A DNA stretch of 19,145 nucleotides from Magnetovibrio sp. Its GTDB lineage: Bacteria; Pseudomonadota; Alphaproteobacteria; Rhodospirillales; Magnetovibrionaceae. Each line of letters starts with the position of its first letter. The stretch's first letter is position 1. The notes under the pieces were generated by a model. It searched no databases, was not told where the DNA came from, and saw only the letters and a program-made list of their open reading frames with translations. The stretch covers positions 1 to 19,145 of the forward strand of contig JAESUA010000032.1 in assembly GCA_016763255.1 (NCBI GenBank), read 5' to 3'. The translations under genes were made by a program, and so were the position numbers. This document shows positions 1 through 7,580 of the stretch, one piece after another.

Positions 1-290
1 ATGATGTTTTCCGCTTCGTATGCCTGCGCACCCAAAACACGCACCGCATGGTAGTGGCTGAGCAAGATGTATTTGACCGGAAGATCGGTGATTTCACGAA
101 TTTTAGAGATCACCTTTTTCGCCATATGCGGAGTCGCCTGGGTATCGATCACCATCACACCTTCATCGCCGATGATCACGCCGGTATTGGGATCACCTTC
201 GGCGGTGTAGGCATACGCGCCTTCACCAAGCTTGGTGGAGCTAACGGTTTTATCGCCCAGGTCACCGGTCGAAGCAAAAGTCTTGGTCAT
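1..290 (-). CDS. MBL-fold metallo-hydrolase family protein (partial, N-terminal 96 residues)
   Basis: This is the last visible gene of the leftward catabolic operon and runs off the window edge, so only the N-terminus is seen. The start is the ATG at 288-290, with AAGGAG about 8 nt upstream on the minus strand. The N-terminal region has the metallo-beta-lactamase layout: strands around GVIIGDEGVMVIDTQ, then ILLSHYHAVRVLG, where the metal-binding HxHxDH motif normally sits. Here that motif reads H-Y-H-A-V-R, so the usual Asp and third His are replaced. It may bind metal differently, or belong to an SHYHAVR-type subfamily. The role is unknown; its position suggests it serves the aromatic pathway, for example as a thioesterase or lactonase, but that is inference. 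The fold call is fairly secure and the substrate is not. Confidence 0.75.
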   Translation of the reverse strand, partial: MTKTFASTGDLGDKTVSSTKLGEGAYAYTAEGDPNTGVIIGDEGVMVIDTQATPHMAKKVISKIREITDLPVKYILLSHYHAVRVLGAQAYEAENI

Positions 291-318
291 TTCGGGTAGG
301 CTCCTTAAGAACTCGTTG

Positions 319-350
319 GGCGGCACAGTGCATGTTCGCACCGTGCCGCC
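319..350. repeat. Intercistronic hairpin between DUF2783 and MBL genes
   Basis: GGCGGCAC and GTGC (319-331) pair with GCAC and GTGCCGCC (338-350) across a 6-nt loop, with one mismatch. No T-tract follows on either strand, so it is not a classical intrinsic terminator. In the leftward transcript it lies between two co-directional genes and could stabilise mRNA ends or lower expression of the MBL gene. Confidence 0.6.
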
Positions 351-375
351 ATGATGGATTTTATAATTTGAGCAA

Positions 376-570
376 TCAGCCCATTTCGCCACGGGCGATG
401 GTCATGGCCTCGGACAAAACCTCTGTATCACCGATGTGATTGGCCAGCAGCAAAATCAATTTGGCATTGACGCTGAGGCTCTGCTCATCACCAAGATCAC
501 GATGCATATCGATCAGGTCCTGATAAAAATCATCGGACTTGGCGATGTTGGGTTGGGTGTTTAAAGACAT
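376..570 (-). CDS. DUF2783 family small protein
   Basis: This 64-residue acidic, helical protein has the look of the DUF2783 family (FYQDLIDMHRDLGDEQSLSVNAKLILLLANHIGD). That family has no known function and is typically found next to FAD-dependent aromatic hydroxylases. The ATG at 568-570 follows a TAGGAGAG ribosome-binding site. The gene begins 23 bp after the hydroxylase stop codon, so the two are almost certainly co-transcribed. No signal peptide or membrane segment is visible. A helper or small-subunit role for the hydroxylase is possible but rests only on gene order. Confidence 0.75.
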   Translation of the reverse strand: MSLNTQPNIAKSDDFYQDLIDMHRDLGDEQSLSVNAKLILLLANHIGDTEVLSEAMTIARGEMG

Positions 571-593
571 CTTTAAGTCTCTCCTATCAATAA

Positions 594-2228
594 CTATGCG
601 CGGCCAGAATCACGGGCGGTGGCAAGATTGAGGGCGGCGGAAATTTTGCCTTGATCGAAGCTGCGCCAGCGCGCGGCCACATGTTGATCGGGACGCAACA
701 AGTACGTGGTGCCGGGCTGGCCGTCGTAGCGTTCAGCCAAGCGGTCCTTGGCATCGATGATGTCTTTGCCGACCACCATCACATCGCAACGGATGCCATC
801 AACCACGATGTCGCTGACACCGGGGTCTTGGCCAAACACCAAGGCCGTGAAGCGTTCGCCAACGGTATTGAGGAACCAACCGTCTTCGCCGTTTGTGGTG
901 ATCGGGGCATCTGCACAGTTGGTGCCGGGGCGCATCTCACCGGCAAAATCAGCGGTATCAGCGGTGTTGAGCGAACTGTTAATATAAGGTGTGGGCATCG
1001 ACAAACGACCCGAGTTCACCAGCGGACGGGCAAACTCATTTTCATTGGCCAAGTCCAAAACCGCATCGCGAAACGCCGTGCTGACGGTGCTTTTGGGCGA
1101 GATGAAATCGGTTGAACGGGTTGAGTTCATCAAGTTATCGGCGGCCGCGAAAACACGTTCTTCTGAGTAGGTGTTCAACAGACTGTCGGGGGCATTGGCA
1201 TCGATGACCAATTTGAGCTTCCAGCCCAGATTGTCAATGTCTTGCACCCCGGTATTGGCACCACGGGCACCAAACGGCGACACCTGGTGAGCGCTATCAC
1301 CGGCAAAAAACACATGGCCGCAGCGAAAATCTTGCAACTGGCGACAGGCGAATTGATAAACGGACACCCATTCCAGTTCAAATTCTTTATCTTCGCCGAG
1401 CATGGCTTTCAGCAACGGGATGACATTTTCCGGCTTTTTGGCTTCTTCCGGATCGGCGTCCCAGCCCAGCTGGAAATCGATCCGGTAGACATCATCGGAT
1501 TGCTTGTGCAGCAACACCGACTGGCCGCGATGGAACGGTGGGTTGAACCAGAACCAGCGTTCCGCCGGAAAATCGGCCTTCATCACCACGTCGGCGATCA
1601 AGAAACGATCTTGGAAAAACTGGCCTTCAAATTCCATGCCGAGCATTTTGCGGGCATCGGAATTGGCCCCATCACACGCCACCACCCAATCGGCTTCCAT
1701 GGCATAGACGCCATCGGGGGTTTCCACCTGCAGTTTGACGTAGCTGTCGTCGTCAACATTCTTGATGGAAATGGTTTTTGATTTCCAGCGAAGGTCGATC
1801 AAATCGCCATAATCCTTGCAGCGTTCGATCATATATTCTTCAAGGTAGTACTGCTGCAAATTGATGAAGGCGGGAATTTTGTGATCTTCTTCGGGTAACA
1901 GATCAAATTCATAGACCTGTTTATCATCGCGAAACACACGGCCGACTTTCCATTCGACGCTTTTTTCGATCATCGGCTTGGCGCAACCCAAACGGTCCCA
2001 AACTTCCAGCGGGCGTTTGGCATAACACACCGCACGCGAACCGATGGAGACGGTGTTGCCGTCATCTAAGATCACCGTCTTGATGCCTTGCTCGGCAAAT
2101 TGTAGGGCGGTGGTCAGGCCGACCGGACCGGCACCGATGACCACCGCTTGATGGCGCACGGCGGTCCCGGTTTTTTGCTCGTCCGATTGAACGTATTCAA
2201 ATTCGGGGTACTCATAAGTCTGTAACAT
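594..2228 (-). CDS. FAD-dependent aromatic hydroxylase (class A flavoprotein monooxygenase)
   Basis: The product is 544 residues, in the MhpA-like group of flavoprotein hydroxylases, which use NAD(P)H and O2 to hydroxylate a phenolic acid in the cytoplasm. Visible motifs are the N-terminal dinucleotide-binding GAGPVGLTTALQFAEQG, the DG motif in ACDGANSDARKMLG, and the second FAD motif GDSAHQVSPFGARGANTGVQD. Length and motif order are normal for the family. I chose the ATG at 2226-2228 because GGGAG lies about 10 nt upstream and the protein then begins MLQTYEYPEF. A longer open frame to 2324 exists, but its extra residues lie inside the FAH gene. In context it could produce homogentisate or a related 1,4-dihydroxylated ring from a hydroxyphenyl acid. 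The family is secure and the substrate is inferred. Confidence 0.88.
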   Translation of the reverse strand: MLQTYEYPEFEYVQSDEQKTGTAVRHQAVVIGAGPVGLTTALQFAEQGIKTVILDDGNTVSIGSRAVCYAKRPLEVWDRLGCAKPMIEKSVEWKVGRVFRDDKQVYEFDLLPEEDHKIPAFINLQQYYLEEYMIERCKDYGDLIDLRWKSKTISIKNVDDDSYVKLQVETPDGVYAMEADWVVACDGANSDARKMLGMEFEGQFFQDRFLIADVVMKADFPAERWFWFNPPFHRGQSVLLHKQSDDVYRIDFQLGWDADPEEAKKPENVIPLLKAMLGEDKEFELEWVSVYQFACRQLQDFRCGHVFFAGDSAHQVSPFGARGANTGVQDIDNLGWKLKLVIDANAPDSLLNTYSEERVFAAADNLMNSTRSTDFISPKSTVSTAFRDAVLDLANENEFARPLVNSGRLSMPTPYINSSLNTADTADFAGEMRPGTNCADAPITTNGEDGWFLNTVGERFTALVFGQDPGVSDIVVDGIRCDVMVVGKDIIDAKDRLAERYDGQPGTTYLLRPDQHVAARWRSFDQGKISAALNLATARDSGRA

Positions 2229-3279
2229 TATATTTAGTCTCCCTGTGCGTTGCGCCTTTATTGATGAGGCTCGTAACGCACGACTTTTTGATCGATGGCA
2301 CCAAATATCGTACGGCCTTGGCATCCTTCATTTCAATGCGGATGCGATCACCAAACTTCATGAACGAGGTTTTCGCAGCGCCTTCATCGATGGTTTCGAT
2401 CATGCGGATTTCGGCGATGCACGAATATCCCAATCCCCCCTCGGAAATCGGTTTGCCCGGTTGACCGTTCAATTTATTTGACACCGTGCCGGACCCGATC
2501 ACCGCGCCCGCGCCCAACGGGCGGGACTTGGCGGCATGGGATATCAACTTGGGAAAATTAAAGGTCATGTCGACACCCGCTTCGGGTTTGCCAAACGGCT
2601 GATCGTTTAAGAATGACATCAAGGGCAATTCAACCTTGCCTTCTTTCCAGGCATCACCCATTTCATCGGGGGTCACCGCAACCGGCGAAAAAGCGCTGGA
2701 AGGTTTGGACTGAAAAAAGCCAAACCCCTTGGCCAATTCACCAGGGATCAATCCGCGCAAGGACACATCGTTAACCAACATCAAGAGCTTGATGTGATCA
2801 CCGGCCTTAGCATCGCAAATTGCCATCGGTACATCATCGGTGATCACCGCGATTTCGGCTTCAAAATCGATGCCCCATTCTTCGGTTTCCATCTCGATAT
2901 CATCACGCGGACCAATGAATTGATCGGAGCCGCCTTGATACATCAAGGGATCGGTCCAAAAGCTTTCCGGCAAGACTGCGCCACGGGCTTTGCGCACCAA
3001 TTCAACATGGTTCACATATGCCGAACCATCGGCCCATTGGTACGAACGCGGCAGCGGCGATTCACATTTGGCCTGATCAAAATCAACAGCCCCATCTACG
3101 TCTGCGTTATTGAGGCGATCTGACAGGGCCGCTAATTTCGGCGCAATTTCAGCCCAATTTTCGAGGGCCGCCTGCATCGTCACGGCGATGTCGGTGGCGG
3201 GCGCGCAGATCTTAAGATCACGCGAAACAACCACCAACACACCATCACGGGTGCCGTTTTTTAGGGTAGCGAGCTTCAT
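2212..3279 (-). CDS. Fumarylacetoacetate hydrolase family protein, apparent C-terminal frameshift
   Basis: As sequenced this encodes 355 residues. The FAH family hydrolyses C-C bonds of ring-cleavage products, here probably fumarylacetoacetate to fumarate and acetoacetate. Visible signatures are EIAVITDDVPM, KPSSAFSPVAVTPDEMG, GAGAVIGSGTVSNK and the late GDRIRIEMKDA. The start is the ATG at 3277-3279 after AAAGGAA, 13 bp from the VOC stop codon. After MKDAK the reading frame yields an unlikely tail that ends inside the next gene. Adding one G to the GGCC at 2314-2317 gives GRTIFGAIDQKVVRYEPHQ and a TAA at 2258-2260. That is the normal family ending (about 340 residues) and leaves a proper gap with ribosome-binding site before the hydroxylase. 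The intact gene is therefore probably 2258-3279. A sequencing error or a recent mutation would both explain it. Confidence 0.88.
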   Translation of the reverse strand: MKLATLKNGTRDGVLVVVSRDLKICAPATDIAVTMQAALENWAEIAPKLAALSDRLNNADVDGAVDFDQAKCESPLPRSYQWADGSAYVNHVELVRKARGAVLPESFWTDPLMYQGGSDQFIGPRDDIEMETEEWGIDFEAEIAVITDDVPMAICDAKAGDHIKLLMLVNDVSLRGLIPGELAKGFGFFQSKPSSAFSPVAVTPDEMGDAWKEGKVELPLMSFLNDQPFGKPEAGVDMTFNFPKLISHAAKSRPLGAGAVIGSGTVSNKLNGQPGKPISEGGLGYSCIAEIRMIETIDEGAAKTSFMKFGDRIRIEMKDAKAVRYLVPSIKKSCVTSLINKGATHRETKYNVTDL

Positions 3280-3292
3280 ATTGCGGGTTCCT

Positions 3293-3826
3293 TTAGCCGA
3301 ATTCTTTGGTGTGCATCCACTGGGCTTGCTTGGGCGCTTTTTTGGTTTTGTCCCACTCTTCAAGCATTTCCCATTTCACGTCGTCGAGCTTCTTGCTCAT
3401 TTCCGGGGTGCCGGTGTTCACGGCCAATTCCAGACGGTGACCATTGGGGTCGCGGAAATAGATGGACTCAAAAATCGTGTGATCGGTCACACCCAGAACT
3501 TCGATACCATCGGCTTCGAGGCGGGCCCGGACTTTTTCAATGTAGTCCATGGAATCAACGCGGAACGCCAAGTGCTGCACCCAGTCCGGGGTATTCGGAT
3601 CACGGCCCATTTCCGGCGAATTGGGAATTTCAAAAAATGCCAAGACGTTGCCATTGCCCGCATCCAAGAAGATATGCATGTAAGGGTCCGGTGCCTTGGT
3701 CGAAGGAACCTGGTCTTCGGCAATCGCCAAAACAAAATCCATGTCCAGATATTTGCCATACCATTCGACGGTTTCCTTGGCATTTTTGCAGCGATAGGCA
3801 ACGTGATGAATTTGTTCAATAGGCAT
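3293..3826 (-). CDS. VOC (glyoxalase/extradiol dioxygenase fold) family protein
   Basis: This 177-residue protein is one paired VOC unit plus a C-terminal tail. Putative metal ligands are His8 (IHHVAY), Glu66 (FFEIP), His85 (QHLAFRV) and Glu133 (HRLELAV). This spacing matches the His-Glu-His-Glu set of glyoxalase I, and YFRDPNGHRLEL is the usual VOC C-terminal motif. The ATG at 3824-3826 has GGGAGG close upstream. It is the first gene of the leftward operon. It could be a glyoxalase-like isomerase, an unusual small extradiol dioxygenase or a lyase acting on a pathway intermediate; sequence alone does not decide. The fold is confident and the reaction is not known. Confidence 0.82.
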   Translation of the reverse strand: MPIEQIHHVAYRCKNAKETVEWYGKYLDMDFVLAIAEDQVPSTKAPDPYMHIFLDAGNGNVLAFFEIPNSPEMGRDPNTPDWVQHLAFRVDSMDYIEKVRARLEADGIEVLGVTDHTIFESIYFRDPNGHRLELAVNTGTPEMSKKLDDVKWEMLEEWDKTKKAPKQAQWMHTKEFG

Positions 3827-4230
3827 GAGAGCCTCCCTTTTCGTATTTTTGCTCCTCAGCGCCCCGCACGTGGCCTGGCGCCCCTTGTTCTCTTGACTCG
3901 ATCATTAGTTACAAATGAAATGAAAGCAATATAATTATTCTGAATTTAGCTACGTATGGGGGTATACGGACCCCATAAATTGCCCAAGAATTTCTCTATA
4001 ACTAAAATTTAATCATCCAATATCAATTACATAAAATGAATTTGCGAAAATATCTTGAAATTAGTTTCATCTGCAATGATTATTGTTTCATACGAAATTA
4101 GCTCACCTCTCCAACAACAGGCGGGGTCTCCAATCGGGTTTTTTCGAAAAAGCCTGCAGACGTCGGCACTTAGAGTATCCGGCGCGGCAAAAAACCAAAT
4201 AAGGCATACCGAACTGGGAGGTTCAAACAC
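3827..4230. promoter_or_regulatory. Divergent regulatory region between the two catabolic operons
   Basis: This 404-bp AT-rich stretch holds no convincing gene and must contain the promoters of both operons. Symmetric elements seen are TATGGGG-N9-CCCCATA at 3955-3977, TCATT-N7-AATGA at 3902-3918, TGAAA-N4-TTTCA at 4056-4069, a second TTTCAT and GAAATTAG pair at 4086-4101, and the palindrome TTTTTCGAAAAA at 4140-4151. A MarR regulator is encoded in the rightward operon, so one or more of these may be its operators; which one cannot be told from sequence. The dctP ribosome-binding site GGGAGG lies at the right end. I could not assign -35/-10 elements with confidence. Confidence 0.5.
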
Positions 4231-5250
4231 ATGAAACGCATTGCCACTTTCGCCTTGGCCGCAGCAGGCCTTTTGGCCGCCACGGCCGTACAAGCGCAAA
4301 CCATCACCTTAAAAATCAGCCACTTTCTGCCCTCCTCACATCCGACGCAGAAAGACTTTTTGGAGCCGTGGGCCAGGCAGTTGGAAGAAAAAACCGGCGG
4401 CAAGGTTAAGGTTGAAATCTACCCTGCCGGTTCCGCGTTCGGTCATGTCGCCAAACAGCTCGATCAGGTCAAAGCCGGCGTCGTCGATATCGCCCACGGC
4501 CTCACCGGAATTCCCCGTGGCCGTTTGCCGCGCACCCTGGTTACCGATTTGCCGTTCCTGGTCAAAACAGCAGATGCCGCATCGCGCACCTTGTGGGATC
4601 TCTATAAAGATGGCGACATCGCACCGGAATACAAAGGCCTAAAAGTGTTGGCCCTGCACGCCCACAATGCCGGACTGATCCACACCCGCGACAAACAAGT
4701 TAAAACCATGGAAGACATGAAGGGCTTGCGCCTACGCACCCCTTCTGCGGCCGTCGCGATGATGCTCAAACAGCTGGGCGGCACCCCGGTGGGCCTGCCC
4801 CCAACCCAGGTTTATGAAAACCTGCAAAAAGGTGTCATCGACGGCAATGTGTTTCCCTATGAAGCGGTGCACGGATTCAAATTGCATGAAGTTTTGAATT
4901 ATCACCTTGATGCCAAGGCCTACACCACCAGCTTTTATTTCGTCATGAACCAGCGTAAATTCGACGCGCTGCCCGCAGACGTGCGCCAGGCCATCGACGA
5001 AATTTCCGGCCAAGTCTTGGTCAATAAGTTCGGCCCGTGGTGGAACACTTGGGACGAAGCCGGCAAGCAAGATATCAAAAACAAAGGCAGCGTGGTCACT
5101 GAACTTTCTGACGCCGAACGCGCACGCTGGCGTGAAGCCTTGGCCCCGACCATCGATGCTTATCTTAAAGGCATGGAGGACAAGGGTATCGCCAACGCAC
5201 GTAAAATTTATGCCAAGGCTCAAGCCCTGGTCGCCAAATACGAAAAGTAA
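4231..5250 (+). CDS. dctP: TRAP transporter substrate-binding protein DctP
   Basis: This 339-residue periplasmic solute receptor captures an organic acid for the DctQM permease. Residues 1-22 are a Sec signal peptide (KR, hydrophobic Ala/Leu core, cleavage after VQA before QTI). The mature part has the DctP-family pattern, including AGSAFGH, LTDLPFLV-like VTDLPFLV, and MKGLRLRTPSAAVAMMLKQLGGTPVGLPPTQVYENLQKGVIDG with the conserved carboxylate-binding arginine in LRLR. The start ATG follows GGGAGG by 9 nt. It is first in the rightward operon. The neighbouring aromatic catabolism genes suggest an aromatic or phenolic acid ligand, which is inference; most TRAP receptors bind carboxylates. Confidence 0.93.
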   Translation: MKRIATFALAAAGLLAATAVQAQTITLKISHFLPSSHPTQKDFLEPWARQLEEKTGGKVKVEIYPAGSAFGHVAKQLDQVKAGVVDIAHGLTGIPRGRLPRTLVTDLPFLVKTADAASRTLWDLYKDGDIAPEYKGLKVLALHAHNAGLIHTRDKQVKTMEDMKGLRLRTPSAAVAMMLKQLGGTPVGLPPTQVYENLQKGVIDGNVFPYEAVHGFKLHEVLNYHLDAKAYTTSFYFVMNQRKFDALPADVRQAIDEISGQVLVNKFGPWWNTWDEAGKQDIKNKGSVVTELSDAERARWREALAPTIDAYLKGMEDKGIANARKIYAKAQALVAKYEK

Positions 5251-5262
5251 GACCCACGTCAC

Positions 5263-5294
5263 GATGAGGTTCGGCCACTTCGCCGGGCCTCATC
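5263..5294 (+). repeat. Strong hairpin between dctP and dctQ
   Basis: Positions 5263-5275 and 5282-5294 form an uninterrupted 13-bp stem in RNA (two G-U pairs) with a 6-nt loop. No T-run follows, so it is unlikely to be a full terminator. It sits just after the receptor gene, where a stabilising 3' hairpin would let the binding protein be made in excess over the membrane subunits. Confidence 0.7.
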
Positions 5295-5316
5295 AGCCCT
5301 TTCCAAGAGGCCCGAT

Positions 5317-5847
5317 ATGTTCGAACGCAGCCATTCCATCCTTTTGCATCTCACCCGCTGGAGCGCTTGGCTCGGCATGCTTTTTTTGCTTGGTGCCATG
5401 TTGGTGACCACGGCCGATGTGGTTTTACGCAAGATCAATGGCCGGGGCATTTTTGGCACCGTGGACATCGTGCAAATGATGATCATGGGCGCGGCCTATC
5501 TTTCAATCCCTTATGGATTTCTCACCCGCAGCCACGTTTCGGTATCGGTCATAGTCGACATGTTTGACCGGCGCGCCACCGCCCTAACCAATTTATTGGC
5601 CGCCATTTTAGGCCTTGCATTCATGGGTGCCATCGCTTGGCTTGGTTTGGGTCAAGCCATAATGCAAGCCGAATATGGCGACATTTCGCTGACCTTGGGC
5701 ATTCCCATAACCTACTACTGGGCGCTACTCTTATTTGGTTCTGGCCTGTCGGCGCTGGTCTGCCTGCACATGAGTTTGGAAGCATTGATGATTGTCATCA
5801 CCGGACGCACACGCTTCACCCCCACCACTATGAAACGCGAGGACTGA
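5317..5847 (+). CDS. dctQ: TRAP transporter small permease DctQ
   Basis: This 176-residue inner-membrane protein has four predicted membrane helices: about residues 14-35, 48-68, 88-110 and 128-150, the last in YYWALLLFGSGLSALVCL. Size and layout match DctQ, the small subunit that pairs with DctM in Na+- or H+-driven TRAP transport. The ATG at 5317 has a weak AGAGG upstream. The stop codon is 3 bp before dctM, so the two are translationally linked. Confidence 0.9.
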   Translation: MFERSHSILLHLTRWSAWLGMLFLLGAMLVTTADVVLRKINGRGIFGTVDIVQMMIMGAAYLSIPYGFLTRSHVSVSVIVDMFDRRATALTNLLAAILGLAFMGAIAWLGLGQAIMQAEYGDISLTLGIPITYYWALLLFGSGLSALVCLHMSLEALMIVITGRTRFTPTTMKRED

Positions 5848-5850
5848 GCC

Positions 5851-7151
5851 ATGTCCCCAATCACACTCGGCCTCATCGCCTTTGCCGGTATGTTCGTACT
5901 GATCGGCTTGCGGGTACCGGTGGCTATTGCCATGGGCGTTGTCGGCGCAATCGGTGGATGGATACTCAACGGCACCGATAGTGTCGCTTTCATCATGGGT
6001 TCGGTGCCGTTCGAAGCGGTTTTCCCCTACAGCCTTTCGGTCATTCCGCTGTTTGTTTTGATGGGTGTGTTCGCGGCGCGGGCGGGGCTTTCAAGCTCAC
6101 TTTATGACGCCGTCAACGCGTTCATCGGCCATTATCGCGGTGGACTTGCGATGGCCACCATCGGCGCATGCGCCGCATTTGGTGCGATTTGTGGATCAAG
6201 TTTGGCCACCGCCGCTACCATGTGCCGCGTCGCCATGCCGCAGATGCGCCGACACAATTACGACGACGGCCTCGCCGCCGCTACGGTCGCCGCGGGCGGT
6301 ACCTTAGGCGTGTTGATCCCGCCGTCGGTGATCATGGTGATCTACGCCATCCTCACCGAGCAATCGATCGGCAAAATGTTTGCCGCGGCACTGATCCCCG
6401 GCGTGATTGCGACCGCCCTTTATATGGCTGCGGTGTTCGTTCAGACGTGGCGCAATCCAGACCTTGGTCCGCCGGCGAACGCGTCGATTGGTACGGCCGC
6501 ATGGTTGCGATCAAAAATGTCTGGATGGTCTTGCTGTTGTTTGGGGTGGTCATCGGCGGCATTTATATGGGATGGTTTTCGCCCACCGAAGCCGCAGCCA
6601 TCGGTGCCATGGGGGCTTTTTTCCTGGCCTTGATCAAGCGCATGATCAATATGTCGGTGCTCAAAGAATGCTTCACCGAAACCGCCTCGACCAGTGGCAT
6701 GATTTTCCTGATATTGGTCGGCACCGCATTATTCAATTATTTTGTTGAAACCACCGGCATGCCTCAAGCCCTGATCGCCCAAGTGAGTGGCCTGGGCTGG
6801 CCGCCGATGGCGATCCTCATCATGCTGGTGGTATTTTACATCTTCCTGGGCTGCTTTATGGATGCCCTGTCGATGTTGTTGTTGACCTTGCCGTTCGTCT
6901 TTCCGCTGATCGTCAGCCTGGGTTTTGATCCCATTTGGTTTGGTATCATCATGGTCTCGGTGGTTGAGGTCGGCCTGATCACCCCACCTGTGGGCATGAA
7001 CCTGTTCATCATCATGGCCGGCACGCCGGGCCTCAAGCTGCAAGTGATCAGCCGTGGGGTATTGGCATTTTTGTTGGCCGACGTGGTGCGTCTGGCGCTA
7101 TTGATTTTGATCCCTGGGCTGTCGTTGTGGCTGCCGACGTTGATGGAGTAA
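5851..7151 (+). pseudogene. dctM: TRAP transporter large permease DctM, disrupted by an apparent one-base deletion
   Basis: The frame starting at 5851 encodes the N-terminal half of DctM, with family sequences such as GLRVPVAIAMG, PLFVLMGVFAARAGLS, GAICGSSLATAATMCRVAMPQM and GGTLGVLIPPSVIMVIYAILTEQSIGKMFAAALIPG. It then goes out of frame and stops at 6633. The rest of DctM (GERVDWYGRMVAIKNVWMVLLLF to LSLWLPTLME, including GCFMDALSMLLLTLPF and VGLITPPVGMNLF) is in another frame up to the TAA at 7149-7151. One extra G in the GG at 6474-6475 reads LGPPGERV and gives one continuous protein of 433 residues, the normal DctM length with about 12 helices. Both halves look well conserved, so this is either a sequencing error or a very recent mutation. 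If real, the transporter is inactive. Confidence 0.88.
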
Positions 7152-7155
7152 GCAC

Positions 7156-7578
7156 GTGAGCAATGTGATGCAATGGAAACCGGAATATTCCGTCGGTATT
7201 GAAGAAATCGACCGTCAACATCAAGGCTTGATCGAACTGATCAACCTGTTGTCCCGAGATGAAATCAGCACCGGCCTGATGGCCCGCATGTTTGACGAAC
7301 TCGAAGCCTACACCAAGGAACATTTCACAACCGAAGAACGCCTGCTAAAAACAGCTGGCTTTGATGACTTAAAAGCCCATCGCAAGGAACACAAAGCGTT
7401 TGAGCAATGGCTGAGCGCGGTGCGCCAGACCTATGGTGTGGGGGTGACCTCACCGGCGCTTTTGGCGCAATCGGTCAATGCGTTTTTGCGCGACTGGCTG
7501 GTTAATCACATCTTGTCGTCCGATATGGCCTACAAAGACCATGTTGCGGCAAACCGCAGCACATATCTAGGGGAATAG
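7156..7578 (+). CDS. Bacteriohemerythrin (O2-binding di-iron protein)
   Basis: This 140-residue single-domain hemerythrin binds O2 reversibly at a di-iron centre. All seven ligands are visible: His22 (IDRQHQGL), His56 and Glu60 (EHFTTEE), His75 and His79 (HRKEH), His118 and Asp123 (WLVNHILSSD). The start is the GTG at 7156, four bases after the dctM stop, with GGAG 7 nt upstream inside the dctM end. It is cytoplasmic, with no signal peptide. Its place inside an aromatic-acid operon suggests O2 supply or buffering for the monooxygenase and dioxygenase steps; this link is inference. Confidence 0.93.
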   Translation: MSNVMQWKPEYSVGIEEIDRQHQGLIELINLLSRDEISTGLMARMFDELEAYTKEHFTTEERLLKTAGFDDLKAHRKEHKAFEQWLSAVRQTYGVGVTSPALLAQSVNAFLRDWLVNHILSSDMAYKDHVAANRSTYLGE

Positions 7579-7580
7579 AC

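Noticed and set aside
3110..3934. Long rightward open frame antisense to the FAH and VOC genes
   Set aside because: Its translation has no recognisable domain and it is the complement of two well-conserved genes.
6474..6633. Programmed ribosomal frameshifting in dctM
   Set aside because: No slippery heptamer or obvious downstream structure is seen, and DctM is normally a single unshifted protein.
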